Origin: Candidatus Peregrinibacteria bacterium
GTDB lineage: Bacteria; Patescibacteriota; Gracilibacteria; UBA1369; LOWO2-01-FULL-3
Assembly: GCA_018654255.1 (NCBI GenBank)
Contig: JABILX010000001.1
Span: 1 to 64,000 of the forward strand
Direction: 5' to 3'
Length of the DNA stretch: 64,000 bases
Shown here in pieces: positions 15,909 through 24,528 of this stretch. Below the pieces are notes generated by a model. That model was not told the DNA's origin and made no database searches. It worked only from the letters and a program-made list of their open reading frames with translations. The position numbers and the translations under genes were made by a program. Each line of letters begins with the position of its first letter. The first letter of the stretch is position 1.

Positions 15909-15960
15909 TAGAATACCTATTGCCACATGACAACTCCTGTCAATACACTGTCAACCGACA
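15909..15960 (+). promoter_or_regulatory. Promoter -10 and candidate operator of the HTH gene
   Basis: TAGAAT (15909-15914) is followed by TGACA-N5-TGTCA (15928-15942), another TGTCA at 15949-15953 (11 bp after the previous one) and GACA at 15957-15960. These stand directly before the ATG of a DNA-binding protein, so self-regulation is plausible. GTCGACA also recurs early in the coding region. Confidence 0.4.
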
Positions 15961-15963
15961 CAA

Positions 15964-16599
15964 ATGGACAATTTTACACTCAAATACAACGTCGACAGAA
16001 AAGCAGCAAGTAAAATGCTCAAGGTTTCAGTAAGAACCGTCGACAGATACATAAAGAAGAAGGTTCTGACCGCTCAAAACGTAGGTGGTCGGGTTTGGTT
16101 AAGTAAAGAAGAGGTAAATGGGATGGCTCATGTCAAAAACGAGCCGTATATCGACACAGAAATAGACACGTCAACCCCTAGCACGTCAATAGACATAATA
16201 GACGACACGACCGACTCTCAGCAGCAAAACCTGTCCACTTCGCAGACGAGAAAAATCGACAAAACCTCTAGTCAAAGCCATTTGTTGAAAGATCTATACG
16301 GAAAAGCGAAAGAAGAATTAAACGAAAAGGCAGAGCGCCTAGAAATAGCCAATTATAGAGTTGGACAACTAGAAGCACAGCTAAAAAACTCAGTTCCACT
16401 CTTGGAATATCACCGAGAACAGTCTGAAAAACGTATAGAAAAAGCAAAAATGATAGAAAAATTCGAGCAAGCACAGAAAAGTATCAGCGCACTCGGTCAA
16501 AAATTGAAATTCGAAGAATTTAACAAAAAAATTCTCCTCGCAATTCTTCTAGTTCTCCTCGCCCTTCAACCATTATGGCTACTTCTCCTAGCAGATTAA
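15964..16599 (+). CDS. Tail-anchored helix-turn-helix protein
   Basis: This 211-residue protein combines an N-terminal MerR/excisionase-like HTH (about residues 10-55: RKAASKMLKVSVRTVDRYIKK, then GGRVWLSKEEV as a wing), a Ser/Thr/Asp-rich linker (60-110), a coiled coil (110-185) and one C-terminal membrane helix (about 190-209, very leucine-rich). It should sit on the inner face of the membrane with its DNA-binding domain in the cytoplasm. That layout suggests a membrane-tethered regulator or a chromosome anchor. The 3' end overlaps a possible earlier start of murI but not the chosen one. No known family assigned. Confidence 0.78.
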   Translation: MDNFTLKYNVDRKAASKMLKVSVRTVDRYIKKKVLTAQNVGGRVWLSKEEVNGMAHVKNEPYIDTEIDTSTPSTSIDIIDDTTDSQQQNLSTSQTRKIDKTSSQSHLLKDLYGKAKEELNEKAERLEIANYRVGQLEAQLKNSVPLLEYHREQSEKRIEKAKMIEKFEQAQKSISALGQKLKFEEFNKKILLAILLVLLALQPLWLLLLAD

Positions 16600-16610
16600 C
16601 CAGAAAAACG

Positions 16611-17426
16611 ATGATTGCATTATTTGATTCAGGTATAGGTGGCCTAACAGTGCTAAAACCATTACTCAAAGAACTTCCAGAGTATGATTATTTATACCTG
16701 GGGGATAGCGCCAGAAGTCCATACGGAGGCAGATCAGAAGAATCTATCAAGAAATTCTCAGAAGAAGCCGTCGAATTCCTTTTCGACAGGGGAGTCAAAG
16801 TAATACTTTTCGCATGCAATACCGCATCAAGTGTAGCCTTGAGGCACGTTCAACAAAAATATCTCAAAGGAGCCGACGAAAAAGACCGAAAAATCTTAGG
16901 AGTATTGATTCCAGTTGCAGAAGAAGCCGCTGAAAAATCAAAAAAGGGTAGGGTAGGGGTCGTCGGAACAAAGGCGACTATCGCCAGTAACTCTTACGAA
17001 ACCGAAATCCAAAAAATCAATCCAGAAATCAGTACCTATGGACAAGCCTGTCCACTCCTAGTTCCTTTCATCGAGGAAGGGTGGCATACCAAACCTGAAG
17101 CAGCCTCAATTCTCAAAAAATATTTACGCCCACTAAAGACATGTAACATAGACAGTCTTATTCTCGGTTGCACTCACTACCCCATGATGCAAAAACAATT
17201 TGAACGTTACATGGGAAAACAGGTCAAAGTTCTCGATCCCGGAAGCACAGTCGCAAAAAAACTCAAAACATACCTCGAACGCCATCCTGAAATAGAATCT
17301 CTCATTTCAAAATCTGCAAAACCAAAGCGTCAGTTCCTCACAACCGACGATCCTGCAACATTCAAACGATTCGCAGAGTCCTACCTCTCTATGAAAATAT
17401 CTAAAGTTGAAAAAGTAACACTTTAG
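16611..17426 (+). CDS. murI: Glutamate racemase MurI
   Basis: MurI makes D-glutamate for peptidoglycan. The ATG at 16611 puts the conserved DSGIGGLTV at residues 6-14, as in the family, giving 271 residues. Both catalytic cysteines are present: C69 in ACNTAS and C187 in LGCTHYP. GDSARSPYGGRS and the GVVGTKATI stretch are also typical. A longer frame from 16575 overlaps the HTH gene and adds residues not found in relatives. It probably shares a transcript with the HTH gene 11 bp upstream and the small gene 3 bp downstream. Confidence 0.95.
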   Translation: MIALFDSGIGGLTVLKPLLKELPEYDYLYLGDSARSPYGGRSEESIKKFSEEAVEFLFDRGVKVILFACNTASSVALRHVQQKYLKGADEKDRKILGVLIPVAEEAAEKSKKGRVGVVGTKATIASNSYETEIQKINPEISTYGQACPLLVPFIEEGWHTKPEAASILKKYLRPLKTCNIDSLILGCTHYPMMQKQFERYMGKQVKVLDPGSTVAKKLKTYLERHPEIESLISKSAKPKRQFLTTDDPATFKRFAESYLSMKISKVEKVTL

Positions 17427-17429
17427 AAT

Positions 17430-17714
17430 ATGTTTAAACCAGACCTTATAGAACGCGAACCTAGTAAAATAGGCGGTACATTCTCAAGTGGGGCAAAGGC
17501 CTTGGGATTGATTCTTCTAGGATTATCACAATGCGGATCAGGAGGACTGAATGTGCCAGAGAAACCAAACAAACCAACAGCGACTCAGGAACAAATAGCC
17601 TCAACAAGAAAACCTATACAAGTATGCTTTGAAAGTAGAGGAGTTCCCTGCAATCCAGAACAAATCCAACAACAATTAATCGAAAAATGCCACGAACTAT
17701 TTCCAGAAGAATAA
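17430..17714 (+). CDS. Small unknown protein after murI
   Basis: I do not recognise this 94-residue protein. A hydrophobic stretch ending in LILLGLSQCGSGG (about residues 29-41) looks like a lipobox region but lies further in than normal. The C-terminal half has two cysteines (QVCFESRGVPC) and a third in EKCHEL. It starts 3 bp after the murI stop. It may be a membrane-anchored or lipid-modified small protein. Confidence 0.55.
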   Translation: MFKPDLIEREPSKIGGTFSSGAKALGLILLGLSQCGSGGLNVPEKPNKPTATQEQIASTRKPIQVCFESRGVPCNPEQIQQQLIEKCHELFPEE

Positions 17715-17732
17715 AGTATCTTCAAACACCAC

Positions 17733-17909
17733 CTAAAGATCCCCCAACAAACCATCCAACTCGGCCAACTTACCATCCTTTTCCTTCTTCTCGTCAACCG
17801 AATCCAAAAACTTCAACACGCTCTTCATTGAGCGAACCTTATCCTCAAGCTCAGCAACCGCACCTTTTGCTTTAGAGATTTTATCAACAATTACAGGGTC
17901 AGGACTCAT
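17733..17909 (-). CDS. Small coiled-coil protein (58 aa), coupled to the LRV-repeat gene
   Basis: This short frame encodes 58 residues starting MSPDPVIVDK with a predicted helix of heptad character (KAKGAVAELEDKVRSM...LKFLDSVDEKK) and ending GLLGDL. The ATG (17907-17909) overlaps the stop of the upstream gene as TAATG, a classic coupling arrangement. That overlap and the clean amphipathic pattern support a real gene. It may act with the LRV-repeat protein, whose N-terminus is also coiled coil. Confidence 0.6.
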   Translation of the reverse strand: MSPDPVIVDKISKAKGAVAELEDKVRSMKSVLKFLDSVDEKKEKDGKLAELDGLLGDL

Positions 17910-18604
17910 TATCTTTTAGGTGAATAATTTCGATGAGCCTTTATTTTTTTCATATACCAGTCCATACCATTATAACCACCCGGCTCAAGGCTTTCGATTT
18001 TTCGTAAAGCTTTTAATGGAGTAGAAGAGTTATTGAGTAACGCTGCGATAGTTTCTCCCGAGTCTCCGTTAAAGCCTCCTCTATTCAATACGGATTCAGC
18101 CACATTTATAGAGACCTTATAAAGAAGCTCCGCTGAAGAATTAGTATTGTTAGCAAGATAATAAGGCAAATGCCACCCATAAGTATTTCGCCTAAGCAAT
18201 TCGCCCATTTCATCTAACGATTTTGAAGGAGTGTTAGGATGAGCTGCAACCCAAGGGAGAAGTCTGTCAAATCCATAAACCCTATTTTTCACCAAAGTTT
18301 TAAGATGTTTCTCTGAAAAATTAGGATTTCTCAATGCATATTCCTTTGCCTCATAAGGGAAATCTACGCTCTTAATAACTTTCATTAAAACATCGGGATC
18401 TGTGGTCTCAGAAACGCGGTTTTCCAGTTCCCTTAACAGGGCTCTTTCTTTTTTATGCAGTTGGGCACGCTTGTTATCAACCTCTCTCAATTCATCTTTC
18501 AACTCAGCCTCTCTTCCATCTATAGACTCATTTTCCTTCTCTAACAAAGAGAGCTCATTGGCCCTATCCATGATAGAAGCATTTGGTTTTTCATTTTTTG
18601 GCAT
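17909..18604 (-). CDS. Coiled-coil plus LRV-like repeat protein
   Basis: This 231-residue protein has an N-terminal coiled coil (about residues 12-68, Glu/Lys/Arg-rich) and a C-terminal solenoid with units of the form N/H-P-N-x-T/S-x-x-x-L: LRNPNFSEKHLKTLV, AHPNTPSKSLDEMGEL, ANNTNSSAELLYKVS and LNNSSTPLKALRKIES. These resemble leucine-rich repeat variant (LRV) units, which serve in protein binding. No export signal is seen. It overlaps the 58-residue gene downstream. Partner unknown. Confidence 0.7.
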   Translation of the reverse strand: MPKNEKPNASIMDRANELSLLEKENESIDGREAELKDELREVDNKRAQLHKKERALLRELENRVSETTDPDVLMKVIKSVDFPYEAKEYALRNPNFSEKHLKTLVKNRVYGFDRLLPWVAAHPNTPSKSLDEMGELLRRNTYGWHLPYYLANNTNSSAELLYKVSINVAESVLNRGGFNGDSGETIAALLNNSSTPLKALRKIESLEPGGYNGMDWYMKKIKAHRNYSPKR

Positions 18605-18716
18605 TTTTATTTTTGTTAATTTTTATCACCTAATAGTGGTATTATATCACGAAAAGAGCCCAAGGGCAACCCCGACCTTTGAACCCAACTCCATCTAAAG
18701 TATTTGAAATAAGAAA

Positions 18717-18810
18717 TAGAAAGTATTCAGTTGTTTTTTCATTCTCATGAGAATGAAAAACTGAGTCTCTGAACATGTTCAGAGGCGAAGCTCCACAATT
18801 GTACTTTCTA
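18717..18810. other. Structured element II, copy 1 (closing stem plus two palindromes)
   Basis: TAGAAAGTA (18717-18725) pairs with TACTTTCTA (18802-18810). Inside lie a perfect 26-bp palindrome (18735-18760, centre TCATGA) and a perfect 18-bp palindrome (18767-18784, CTCTGAACATGTTCAGAG). The second copy is at 55079-55168. On the minus strand the element sits after the guaA stop and the smaller palindrome is followed by a T run, so it could terminate guaA transcription. Confidence 0.75.
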
Positions 18811-18830
18811 GAGATTCTTTCCAATACGCC

Positions 18831-20624
18831 CTATTCCCACTCAATAGTCCCCGGAGGTTTATTCGTAATATCATAGAAAATCGCCCCAACCCCCTCAACC
18901 GCAGCCAACCTTCCAACCAACTCATCTAATAACTCCCACTCCATCTTATAAAACGAAGCAGTCATAGCCTCTTCACTTTCAACCGGCCTCAAAACCACAG
19001 ACTCCCCAGAACCCGAACCACCAACCGTCAACGGAACCAACACAGTAGGGAACTGCCAAATTTCTCGATCCAATTTCTTCTCCAAAATAAAATCCATCAC
19101 AACCTTATCAGCCTCCTGTAAAACCGCAATACGCTCTGGGGTTAGATAGGATTTGACCAACTCAACCCCACCTTCAAGCGATCCACCTACCAAATACAAA
19201 GCCCTATTCAATTCTGCAAATTTATTAACAATTTTAGTTCCAACCAAAGCCAGTCGATCCCAATCCTTTTCCCCTCCACTCAAAACAACAGGATGTTTAT
19301 ACGAACGAACATCACCTTGAACTCCAACACTCTTCAGAGGCAAAACCGAAACCGCATATCCATCAGAATCCGAAGCCAAATCCAAATCAACTACCTCACC
19401 AGTACCAGACTCCGAGCTACACAAACACCTCACCGCCAAACCCGGCCCAGGAAACGGATGTCTCCAAACCATATCGTTAGGAAGCCCAAGTGATTCGCCA
19501 ACCTTGCGCACCTCATCCTTGTACAGCTGCGCGATTGGTTCAATGACTAATCCCCTGTCAATCAGCTCCTGAACCTCAGGAACCCTATTGTGATGCGTTT
19601 TTATAGTATCTGCGTGCTTGGTGCCGCCAGTTTCAATAGTATCTGGATAAATAGTTCCTTGCCCAAGAATCCACTCTTCAGCATTCAGTCCCAGTTCACC
19701 AAGAACACGTTTCTGAATCTCTATAAATTTCGCACCAATAATCGCGCGTTTCTCCTCCGGATCGTATACTTCACGCAAAGCTTCAAAAAATTCATTACTA
19801 GCATCTTCAACTTTCAAATTAGTAACCCCCAACTCACGTAACGCTCCCTCGACTTGATCCCTCTCCCCCTTCCTCATAAACCCAATATCAACAAACAAAC
19901 CATAAACTCGTTCATTCCCCAGCGCCTTCTCCAAAAGCGTAAAGGCAACAGTCGAATCGACTCCACCAGATACAAGCATAAATACTTTCCGATCCCCAAC
20001 TTTCTCGCGCACAGCCTCAATCTCAGCAGCAATAAATTTCTCAATACTCCACTCACGCTTCGCCTGACAAATCTCAACAAAATTCTCCAAAACCTTCATC
20101 CCATGGGGCGTGTGAGTTACCTCTGGATGAAACTGCAATCCATAAAATAAATGCTTCTCATTCGCCATTCCAGCAAACTTACAATCATCAGTAGATGCAA
20201 TAACCTCAAATCCTTCAGGTATCTTCGCAACCTGATCAAAATGGCTCATCCAAGCAACTTCTTGATCTTCAAGCCCATCCAAAATCCCCTTTCCAGCGTC
20301 CAAAATCTGCACATTAGCTCGTCCATATTCACGGACTTTCCCAGGCTCAACAATCCCATCCAAAACATGCGCCATCACCTGATGTCCATAACAAATTCCA
20401 AGCACAGGCACCCCCAAACCAAAAATCCCAGGGTCACATTGCAAACTATCCTTTGCATGAACACTCTGCGGCCCGCCAGACAAAATCACGCCTTTATAAG
20501 ATCGCAATTCATCTGCATCAATCTCACCATCACGGATATCACTATAGACTCCCAGCCGACGTATACGATTTGCAATCAAATGCGCATATTGCCCACCAAA
20601 GTCTAAAACAACAATTTTATCCAT
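18831..20624 (-). CDS. guaA: GMP synthase (glutamine-hydrolysing), long form
   Basis: GuaA converts XMP to GMP using ATP and glutamine-derived ammonia. The class I amidotransferase domain (1-190) has the nucleophile C78 in GICYGHQ and the His/Glu of LQFHPEVTHT. The ATP-pyrophosphatase domain starts at LVSGGVDSTVAF, and PFPGPGLAVRCL and the C-terminal KPPGTIEWE bind XMP. At 597 residues it is about 70-85 longer than typical bacterial forms. SVGVQGDVRSY comes before an extra ~100-residue segment instead of close to the end, which is the layout of the eukaryotic enzyme. It overlaps lysS by 8 bp, so the two are co-transcribed. Confidence 0.95.
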   Translation of the reverse strand: MDKIVVLDFGGQYAHLIANRIRRLGVYSDIRDGEIDADELRSYKGVILSGGPQSVHAKDSLQCDPGIFGLGVPVLGICYGHQVMAHVLDGIVEPGKVREYGRANVQILDAGKGILDGLEDQEVAWMSHFDQVAKIPEGFEVIASTDDCKFAGMANEKHLFYGLQFHPEVTHTPHGMKVLENFVEICQAKREWSIEKFIAAEIEAVREKVGDRKVFMLVSGGVDSTVAFTLLEKALGNERVYGLFVDIGFMRKGERDQVEGALRELGVTNLKVEDASNEFFEALREVYDPEEKRAIIGAKFIEIQKRVLGELGLNAEEWILGQGTIYPDTIETGGTKHADTIKTHHNRVPEVQELIDRGLVIEPIAQLYKDEVRKVGESLGLPNDMVWRHPFPGPGLAVRCLCSSESGTGEVVDLDLASDSDGYAVSVLPLKSVGVQGDVRSYKHPVVLSGGEKDWDRLALVGTKIVNKFAELNRALYLVGGSLEGGVELVKSYLTPERIAVLQEADKVVMDFILEKKLDREIWQFPTVLVPLTVGGSGSGESVVLRPVESEEAMTASFYKMEWELLDELVGRLAAVEGVGAIFYDITNKPPGTIEWE

Positions 20625-22206
20625 TAGAAATTTCTTTAAATCTTTTTACCAAGAATTTTTTATCCAAAGCCTCCAAAAACCAACCAGCCTGCGGCCCCGA
20701 ATCTTTGCCAAGCAAAGAAACATAAAGAGATCCAAAAACCTCTTTCGGAGGAAGCCCAGAAGCCTCTTTCAATTCATGGATCTTGCCATGCAATTCTTCA
20801 CCTTTCCAATCCTTCTCCTCAAGCACAGCAGCTAACTCTCCCAAAAACTTCTTTTGCTCCGCATTCAGCGAAGCCGCAGCCTCAGGCACTTCTTCATGAA
20901 CTGTAAATACATAACGTTCAGGGCTGAAGTCGCCGAGCCATTTCTTCGCATGCTCAACCCTCAAGTCCATCTCCTCCTTGTCAGCCTTAGTCAAAGCACT
21001 TCCCTTCATTTCCCCGACCCTAGCTGAAACATCCAAATGCGGCATCTGTACAAAGAACGAAATATGATTAAACCGAGGCAAAAACCTATTAAGTTTCTTC
21101 AAATCCTTCTTTTCATGAAAATGGGTCAATTCAAAAATACGATTCTTATGATCCTTCACGTCCTCGCTCCCTTCAAAATATCCACGACAAACCTCATCAT
21201 ACTGATCAAACAAAACGGGAACAGTATCTCCTTCAGGATCGAAATTAATAGTCTTCATCACATCCTTCTGAATCATCATAAATCGGAACAAATACCGAGG
21301 AAGAAGCTCATACAAATCAACAGCAGTGCATCCAACCCCAGAAGACGAAGACATCTTCGCACCTCCTAATAAAATAAATTCATGTCGAACATCAAAAGGA
21401 TGTTTATGTTTGAAAATTTCTGTACAAATTCGATTCGAGACATGCCTCGAACCTCCCGCAGCATAGTGATCTTTTCCAGCCCCCTCCAAGTCAACTTTCA
21501 TCACACAAAACTTTGCAGCCCACTCAACTTTCCAAGGCATCGTTGCATTGCCACCAAAAGGCGACTTCTTGCCCTCATGTCCACAACCTTTTGCATCTCC
21601 CATCTCAGCCGAGCACGAATACTCAACTTCATTCCCATCCCAACCAGTAATTTGCGTAGTCGCAATCTTTCCGCATTTATCACAAACAACCTGGCATGGA
21701 TACCAACGGTCATTCTTTTCCGATCCACTCACAGTCCTATAAATCTCACGGATCTCATCTTTATGATCCAAAGCAAGCTTGATGTATTCATCAAATTCAC
21801 CAGACTCATATTTCGAGCTAACATAATAATATTTCGCATTAAATTTCGAATCTTTCAAAATATCCGAATATTCCTTTCCAAATTGTTCCGCATAATTTGC
21901 AGACTTACCATCTGGTGCAGGCACGTCTTTCAAACGTTTCCCCAAATGCTCAGTCCATTCATCAGGAACATACGACGGAACAGAATCAAAAGCATCGGTG
22001 TCATTTAATTCATAATGGAAAATATTGTCGATCCCGCGATCAGTCAAAACATCAGCCAACACAGCGTGCATAATATAAGACCGAAGAGACCCAACATGTG
22101 GTTTGCCTGACATAGTCTTCTCATCCCTCAAGATCAACTGGCGTTTCTTGGCCTCATCATCATATTCTTTCAGGAAATCATCAATAATGTCATCACCCCA
22201 GAACAT
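20617..22206 (-). CDS. lysS: Class I lysyl-tRNA synthetase
   Basis: This 529-residue enzyme charges tRNA-Lys but belongs to class I, the type found in most archaea and scattered bacteria, rather than the usual class II. The HIGH-equivalent is KPHVGSLR near residue 40 and the KMSKS-equivalent GGAKMSSSSG near residue 284. Cys-rich segments CDKCGK and YSCSAEMGDAKGCGH look like zinc sites. The N-terminal MFWGDDIIDDFLK fits the family start. It leads the lysS-guaA operon. No class II lysS is visible in this window. Confidence 0.93.
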   Translation of the reverse strand: MFWGDDIIDDFLKEYDDEAKKRQLILRDEKTMSGKPHVGSLRSYIMHAVLADVLTDRGIDNIFHYELNDTDAFDSVPSYVPDEWTEHLGKRLKDVPAPDGKSANYAEQFGKEYSDILKDSKFNAKYYYVSSKYESGEFDEYIKLALDHKDEIREIYRTVSGSEKNDRWYPCQVVCDKCGKIATTQITGWDGNEVEYSCSAEMGDAKGCGHEGKKSPFGGNATMPWKVEWAAKFCVMKVDLEGAGKDHYAAGGSRHVSNRICTEIFKHKHPFDVRHEFILLGGAKMSSSSGVGCTAVDLYELLPRYLFRFMMIQKDVMKTINFDPEGDTVPVLFDQYDEVCRGYFEGSEDVKDHKNRIFELTHFHEKKDLKKLNRFLPRFNHISFFVQMPHLDVSARVGEMKGSALTKADKEEMDLRVEHAKKWLGDFSPERYVFTVHEEVPEAAASLNAEQKKFLGELAAVLEEKDWKGEELHGKIHELKEASGLPPKEVFGSLYVSLLGKDSGPQAGWFLEALDKKFLVKRFKEISNG

Positions 22207-22290
22207 AAGTAAATTTTTACAAATTTTATGGCTGTATTATAAGGAGAGATCAGGGAATAATCAACAGGGAAAGCAGCGCGGGTGCTTTTT

Positions 22291-22319
22291 TTGACGAAAC
22301 CTCGGAAAAATGGTATAAT
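22291..22319 (+). promoter_or_regulatory. Promoter
   Basis: TTGACG (22291-22296), 17-bp spacer, TATAAT (22314-22319) with extended TGG. It falls inside the frame that continues upstream of 22342, so the ATG at 22342 must be the start; the leader would be about 16 bases. Confidence 0.85.
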
Positions 22320-22341
22320 TAAACTACTAAAACATAAAAAA

Positions 22342-23016
22342 ATGGACTCATTAGAAAGAACAGATGCTCCACAAGCACAAGAATCTCAATATTCATCGAT
22401 GTTCGAGACACGTTTTGAACTTACAGACAGACCTCCAGACGAAAGGGGCAGCTCGAAACAAATAGATGCCATGACGGAAGCACGTAATGAGCTGCACAGA
22501 GCGATGGATGAAGATAAAGGTGAAGAAGCCGAGCTTCAGGCGATGAGAAGAATGCAAGAAGTAGCTCTAGATAAAAAGAAATACGGAGAAGTAGAAACAA
22601 TTATAGAAACACCAGAAGGATTCAAGGTTCCAGTGGAAATAACCTATCAATTCGAACAGGGAGACCCTACTGAAAAAAATCCAATCCACGGAATAACAAT
22701 AATAGGTATATTGGTCCTAGAACAATGCGGTAATGTCCCAGCAGGGCATAGGATCACAGATCTAGAGGGGCCTATGTACGATGGGAATCATCTAGACGAA
22801 TTATACGAGGAAATGCTAGAACCAACCTTTCCAAAAAACTGCGGGAAAGAATCTGTAGGCGAATGGATTATGGGCGCAGTTGAAAAAGTTGTCGAAGATG
22901 AAGAAGGCCCAATGATGACAAGAGTTAAAGAAGAACTAGAAGAAAATGCAGATGAAATGCAGGAAGAATTACACGACGAAATAGTCCGCACCATCCGGCC
23001 AGAGATGCTCAACTAA
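22342..23016 (+). CDS. Unknown acidic protein
   Basis: I do not recognise this 224-residue protein. The N-terminal 75 residues are charged and probably helical. A compact middle (about 78-130) looks beta-rich and folded (GEVETIIETPEGFKVPVEITYQFEQGD, then HGITIIGILVLEQCG), and the C-terminal 50 residues are very acidic helix. The start is fixed by the promoter at 22291-22319. Its stop overlaps the convergent dnaB stop region by 4 bp. Confidence 0.7.
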   Translation: MDSLERTDAPQAQESQYSSMFETRFELTDRPPDERGSSKQIDAMTEARNELHRAMDEDKGEEAELQAMRRMQEVALDKKKYGEVETIIETPEGFKVPVEITYQFEQGDPTEKNPIHGITIIGILVLEQCGNVPAGHRITDLEGPMYDGNHLDELYEEMLEPTFPKNCGKESVGEWIMGAVEKVVEDEEGPMMTRVKEELEENADEMQEELHDEIVRTIRPEMLN

Positions 23017-24383
23017 ACTCCCACAGTATATTCACCCTCCTTCCTATCCCTCTCTACGCTCACAAATCTCATCTGTTCTTTCTTGAAGCTTAATTCAACA
23101 CGACCAATCGGACCATTTCTGTGTTTACGGACATAAATATCAGTAAGTCCAGGTCTATCACTGTCCTCTTCATAATAATCTTCTCTATACATCATCAAAA
23201 CAACATCAGCATCCTGCTCGATCGCTCCTGACTCACGAAGGTCAGACAATTGGGGAATTTTAGAAGGTCTCATCTCAACAGCACGCGACAACTGAGACAA
23301 AGCTATTATTGGAATCGACAAGTCACGAGCTAATTCCTTCAAAGACCTCGAAATTTCAGAAATCTCCTGAACACGATTTTGTTGGTACGTAGATCCGGAA
23401 CCAGAAGAACTCATCAATTGAAGATAATCAATAATCAAAACATCCAGACCTTGCTCCATTTTTAATCTACGAGCCTTAGCCTTAAGTTCAGAGATAGATC
23501 CACCAACAGAATCATCGATGTAAATTTTCATTTTATTTAATTCATCCATCACGTTACCAATCTTCCCGAAATCATCGTCAGAAAGTTTACCAGTCCTAAG
23601 TTTCCAACTATCAACAGCCATCAAACTACAGAACATTCTCTCAACCAGCTGTTCCTTCGACATTTCCAGAGAGATAAGCCCCACAGAAAACCCTCTCTTA
23701 GCTGCATTTTGAGCAACATTCAAGGCAAGGGCAGTCTTTCCCATAGAAGGTCTTGCGGCGAGAACTACCAAGTCCGCAGGTTGAAGCCCAGACAAAATAT
23801 TATCCATATCCCGGAAACCAGTCGGTATTCCACGGTATTTATCTTTAGTCTCAGGATCATGTAGGTCAGAAATCTTTTCATAAGTCTTGCTCAACACGTC
23901 CTTTATATGAACAAATCGATCATTGATATGTTGTTGAGAAACAGAAAACAAAGCTTTTTCAGCATTGTCGATCAGTTTATCAATTTCAGTATCCTCTTGA
24001 TAACCAAAGCCTTTAATACTATCCCCAGCCTTTATAAGCTTCCTCAATACAGATTTCTGCTTAACGATCGAAGCATACTGAAAGATATGCGTCGAAGTAG
24101 GGACCTCGTTTGCCAATCCCGCCAGGTAAGAGACGCCACCTATAAGTTGAAGATGATTATTGTCTTCCAAAGAGTTTGTAAGAGTTACAAGATCGATAGG
24201 AATTCTCTTGTCATACAGAGTCATAACAGCCTCATAAACAATTCTATGAGCATCGTGATAGAAGTCATCGCTCGCAAGAAAATCAGAGATTTTGATCAAG
24301 GCTTCTTTGTCGACGAAAATAGAGCCCAAAACAGCTCTCTCAGCATCTAAACTGTGAGGTGGTACCGATAATTTATCAGCCAT
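23013..24383 (-). CDS. dnaB: Replicative DNA helicase DnaB
   Basis: DnaB is the hexameric helicase that unwinds DNA at the replication fork. This 456-residue protein starts with PHSLDAERAVLGSIF, the N-terminal domain that binds primase, and carries the RecA-like motor domain with Walker A ARPSMGKTALALN (about residue 207), Walker B DVLIIDYLQLM and the C-terminal SDLRESGAIEQDADVV and RKHRNGPIG motifs. No intein is present. Its upstream region holds an array of TTTAAG-like boxes oriented toward it, suggesting regulated expression, which is unusual for a replicative helicase. Confidence 0.96.
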   Translation of the reverse strand: MADKLSVPPHSLDAERAVLGSIFVDKEALIKISDFLASDDFYHDAHRIVYEAVMTLYDKRIPIDLVTLTNSLEDNNHLQLIGGVSYLAGLANEVPTSTHIFQYASIVKQKSVLRKLIKAGDSIKGFGYQEDTEIDKLIDNAEKALFSVSQQHINDRFVHIKDVLSKTYEKISDLHDPETKDKYRGIPTGFRDMDNILSGLQPADLVVLAARPSMGKTALALNVAQNAAKRGFSVGLISLEMSKEQLVERMFCSLMAVDSWKLRTGKLSDDDFGKIGNVMDELNKMKIYIDDSVGGSISELKAKARRLKMEQGLDVLIIDYLQLMSSSGSGSTYQQNRVQEISEISRSLKELARDLSIPIIALSQLSRAVEMRPSKIPQLSDLRESGAIEQDADVVLMMYREDYYEEDSDRPGLTDIYVRKHRNGPIGRVELSFKKEQMRFVSVERDRKEGEYTVGV

Positions 24384-24422
24384 AATGTGTCAAATAAAAG
24401 GGGATTGAATATCGCATACTTT

Positions 24423-24488
24423 CTTAAATTTTTCCAACATTTTCCTTAAATATTTCTTAAATTTCCTTTAAAAAAACCTTAATTTAAG
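24423..24488 (-). promoter_or_regulatory. TTTAAG box array upstream of dnaB
   Basis: On the minus strand, boxes read TTTAAG at 24423-24428, 24445-24450 and 24456-24461, with near matches at 24467-24472 (TTTAAA) and 24478-24483 (ATTAAG). All fit an 11-bp grid; the grid position 24434-24439 is degenerate. A TTTAAG on the plus strand begins at 24483 toward yraN. The closest box is 40 bp from the dnaB start. Confidence 0.75.
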
Positions 24489-24528
24489 GCATAACACGCT
24501 TTCTCAAGGTATTATTCACAAAAATACA

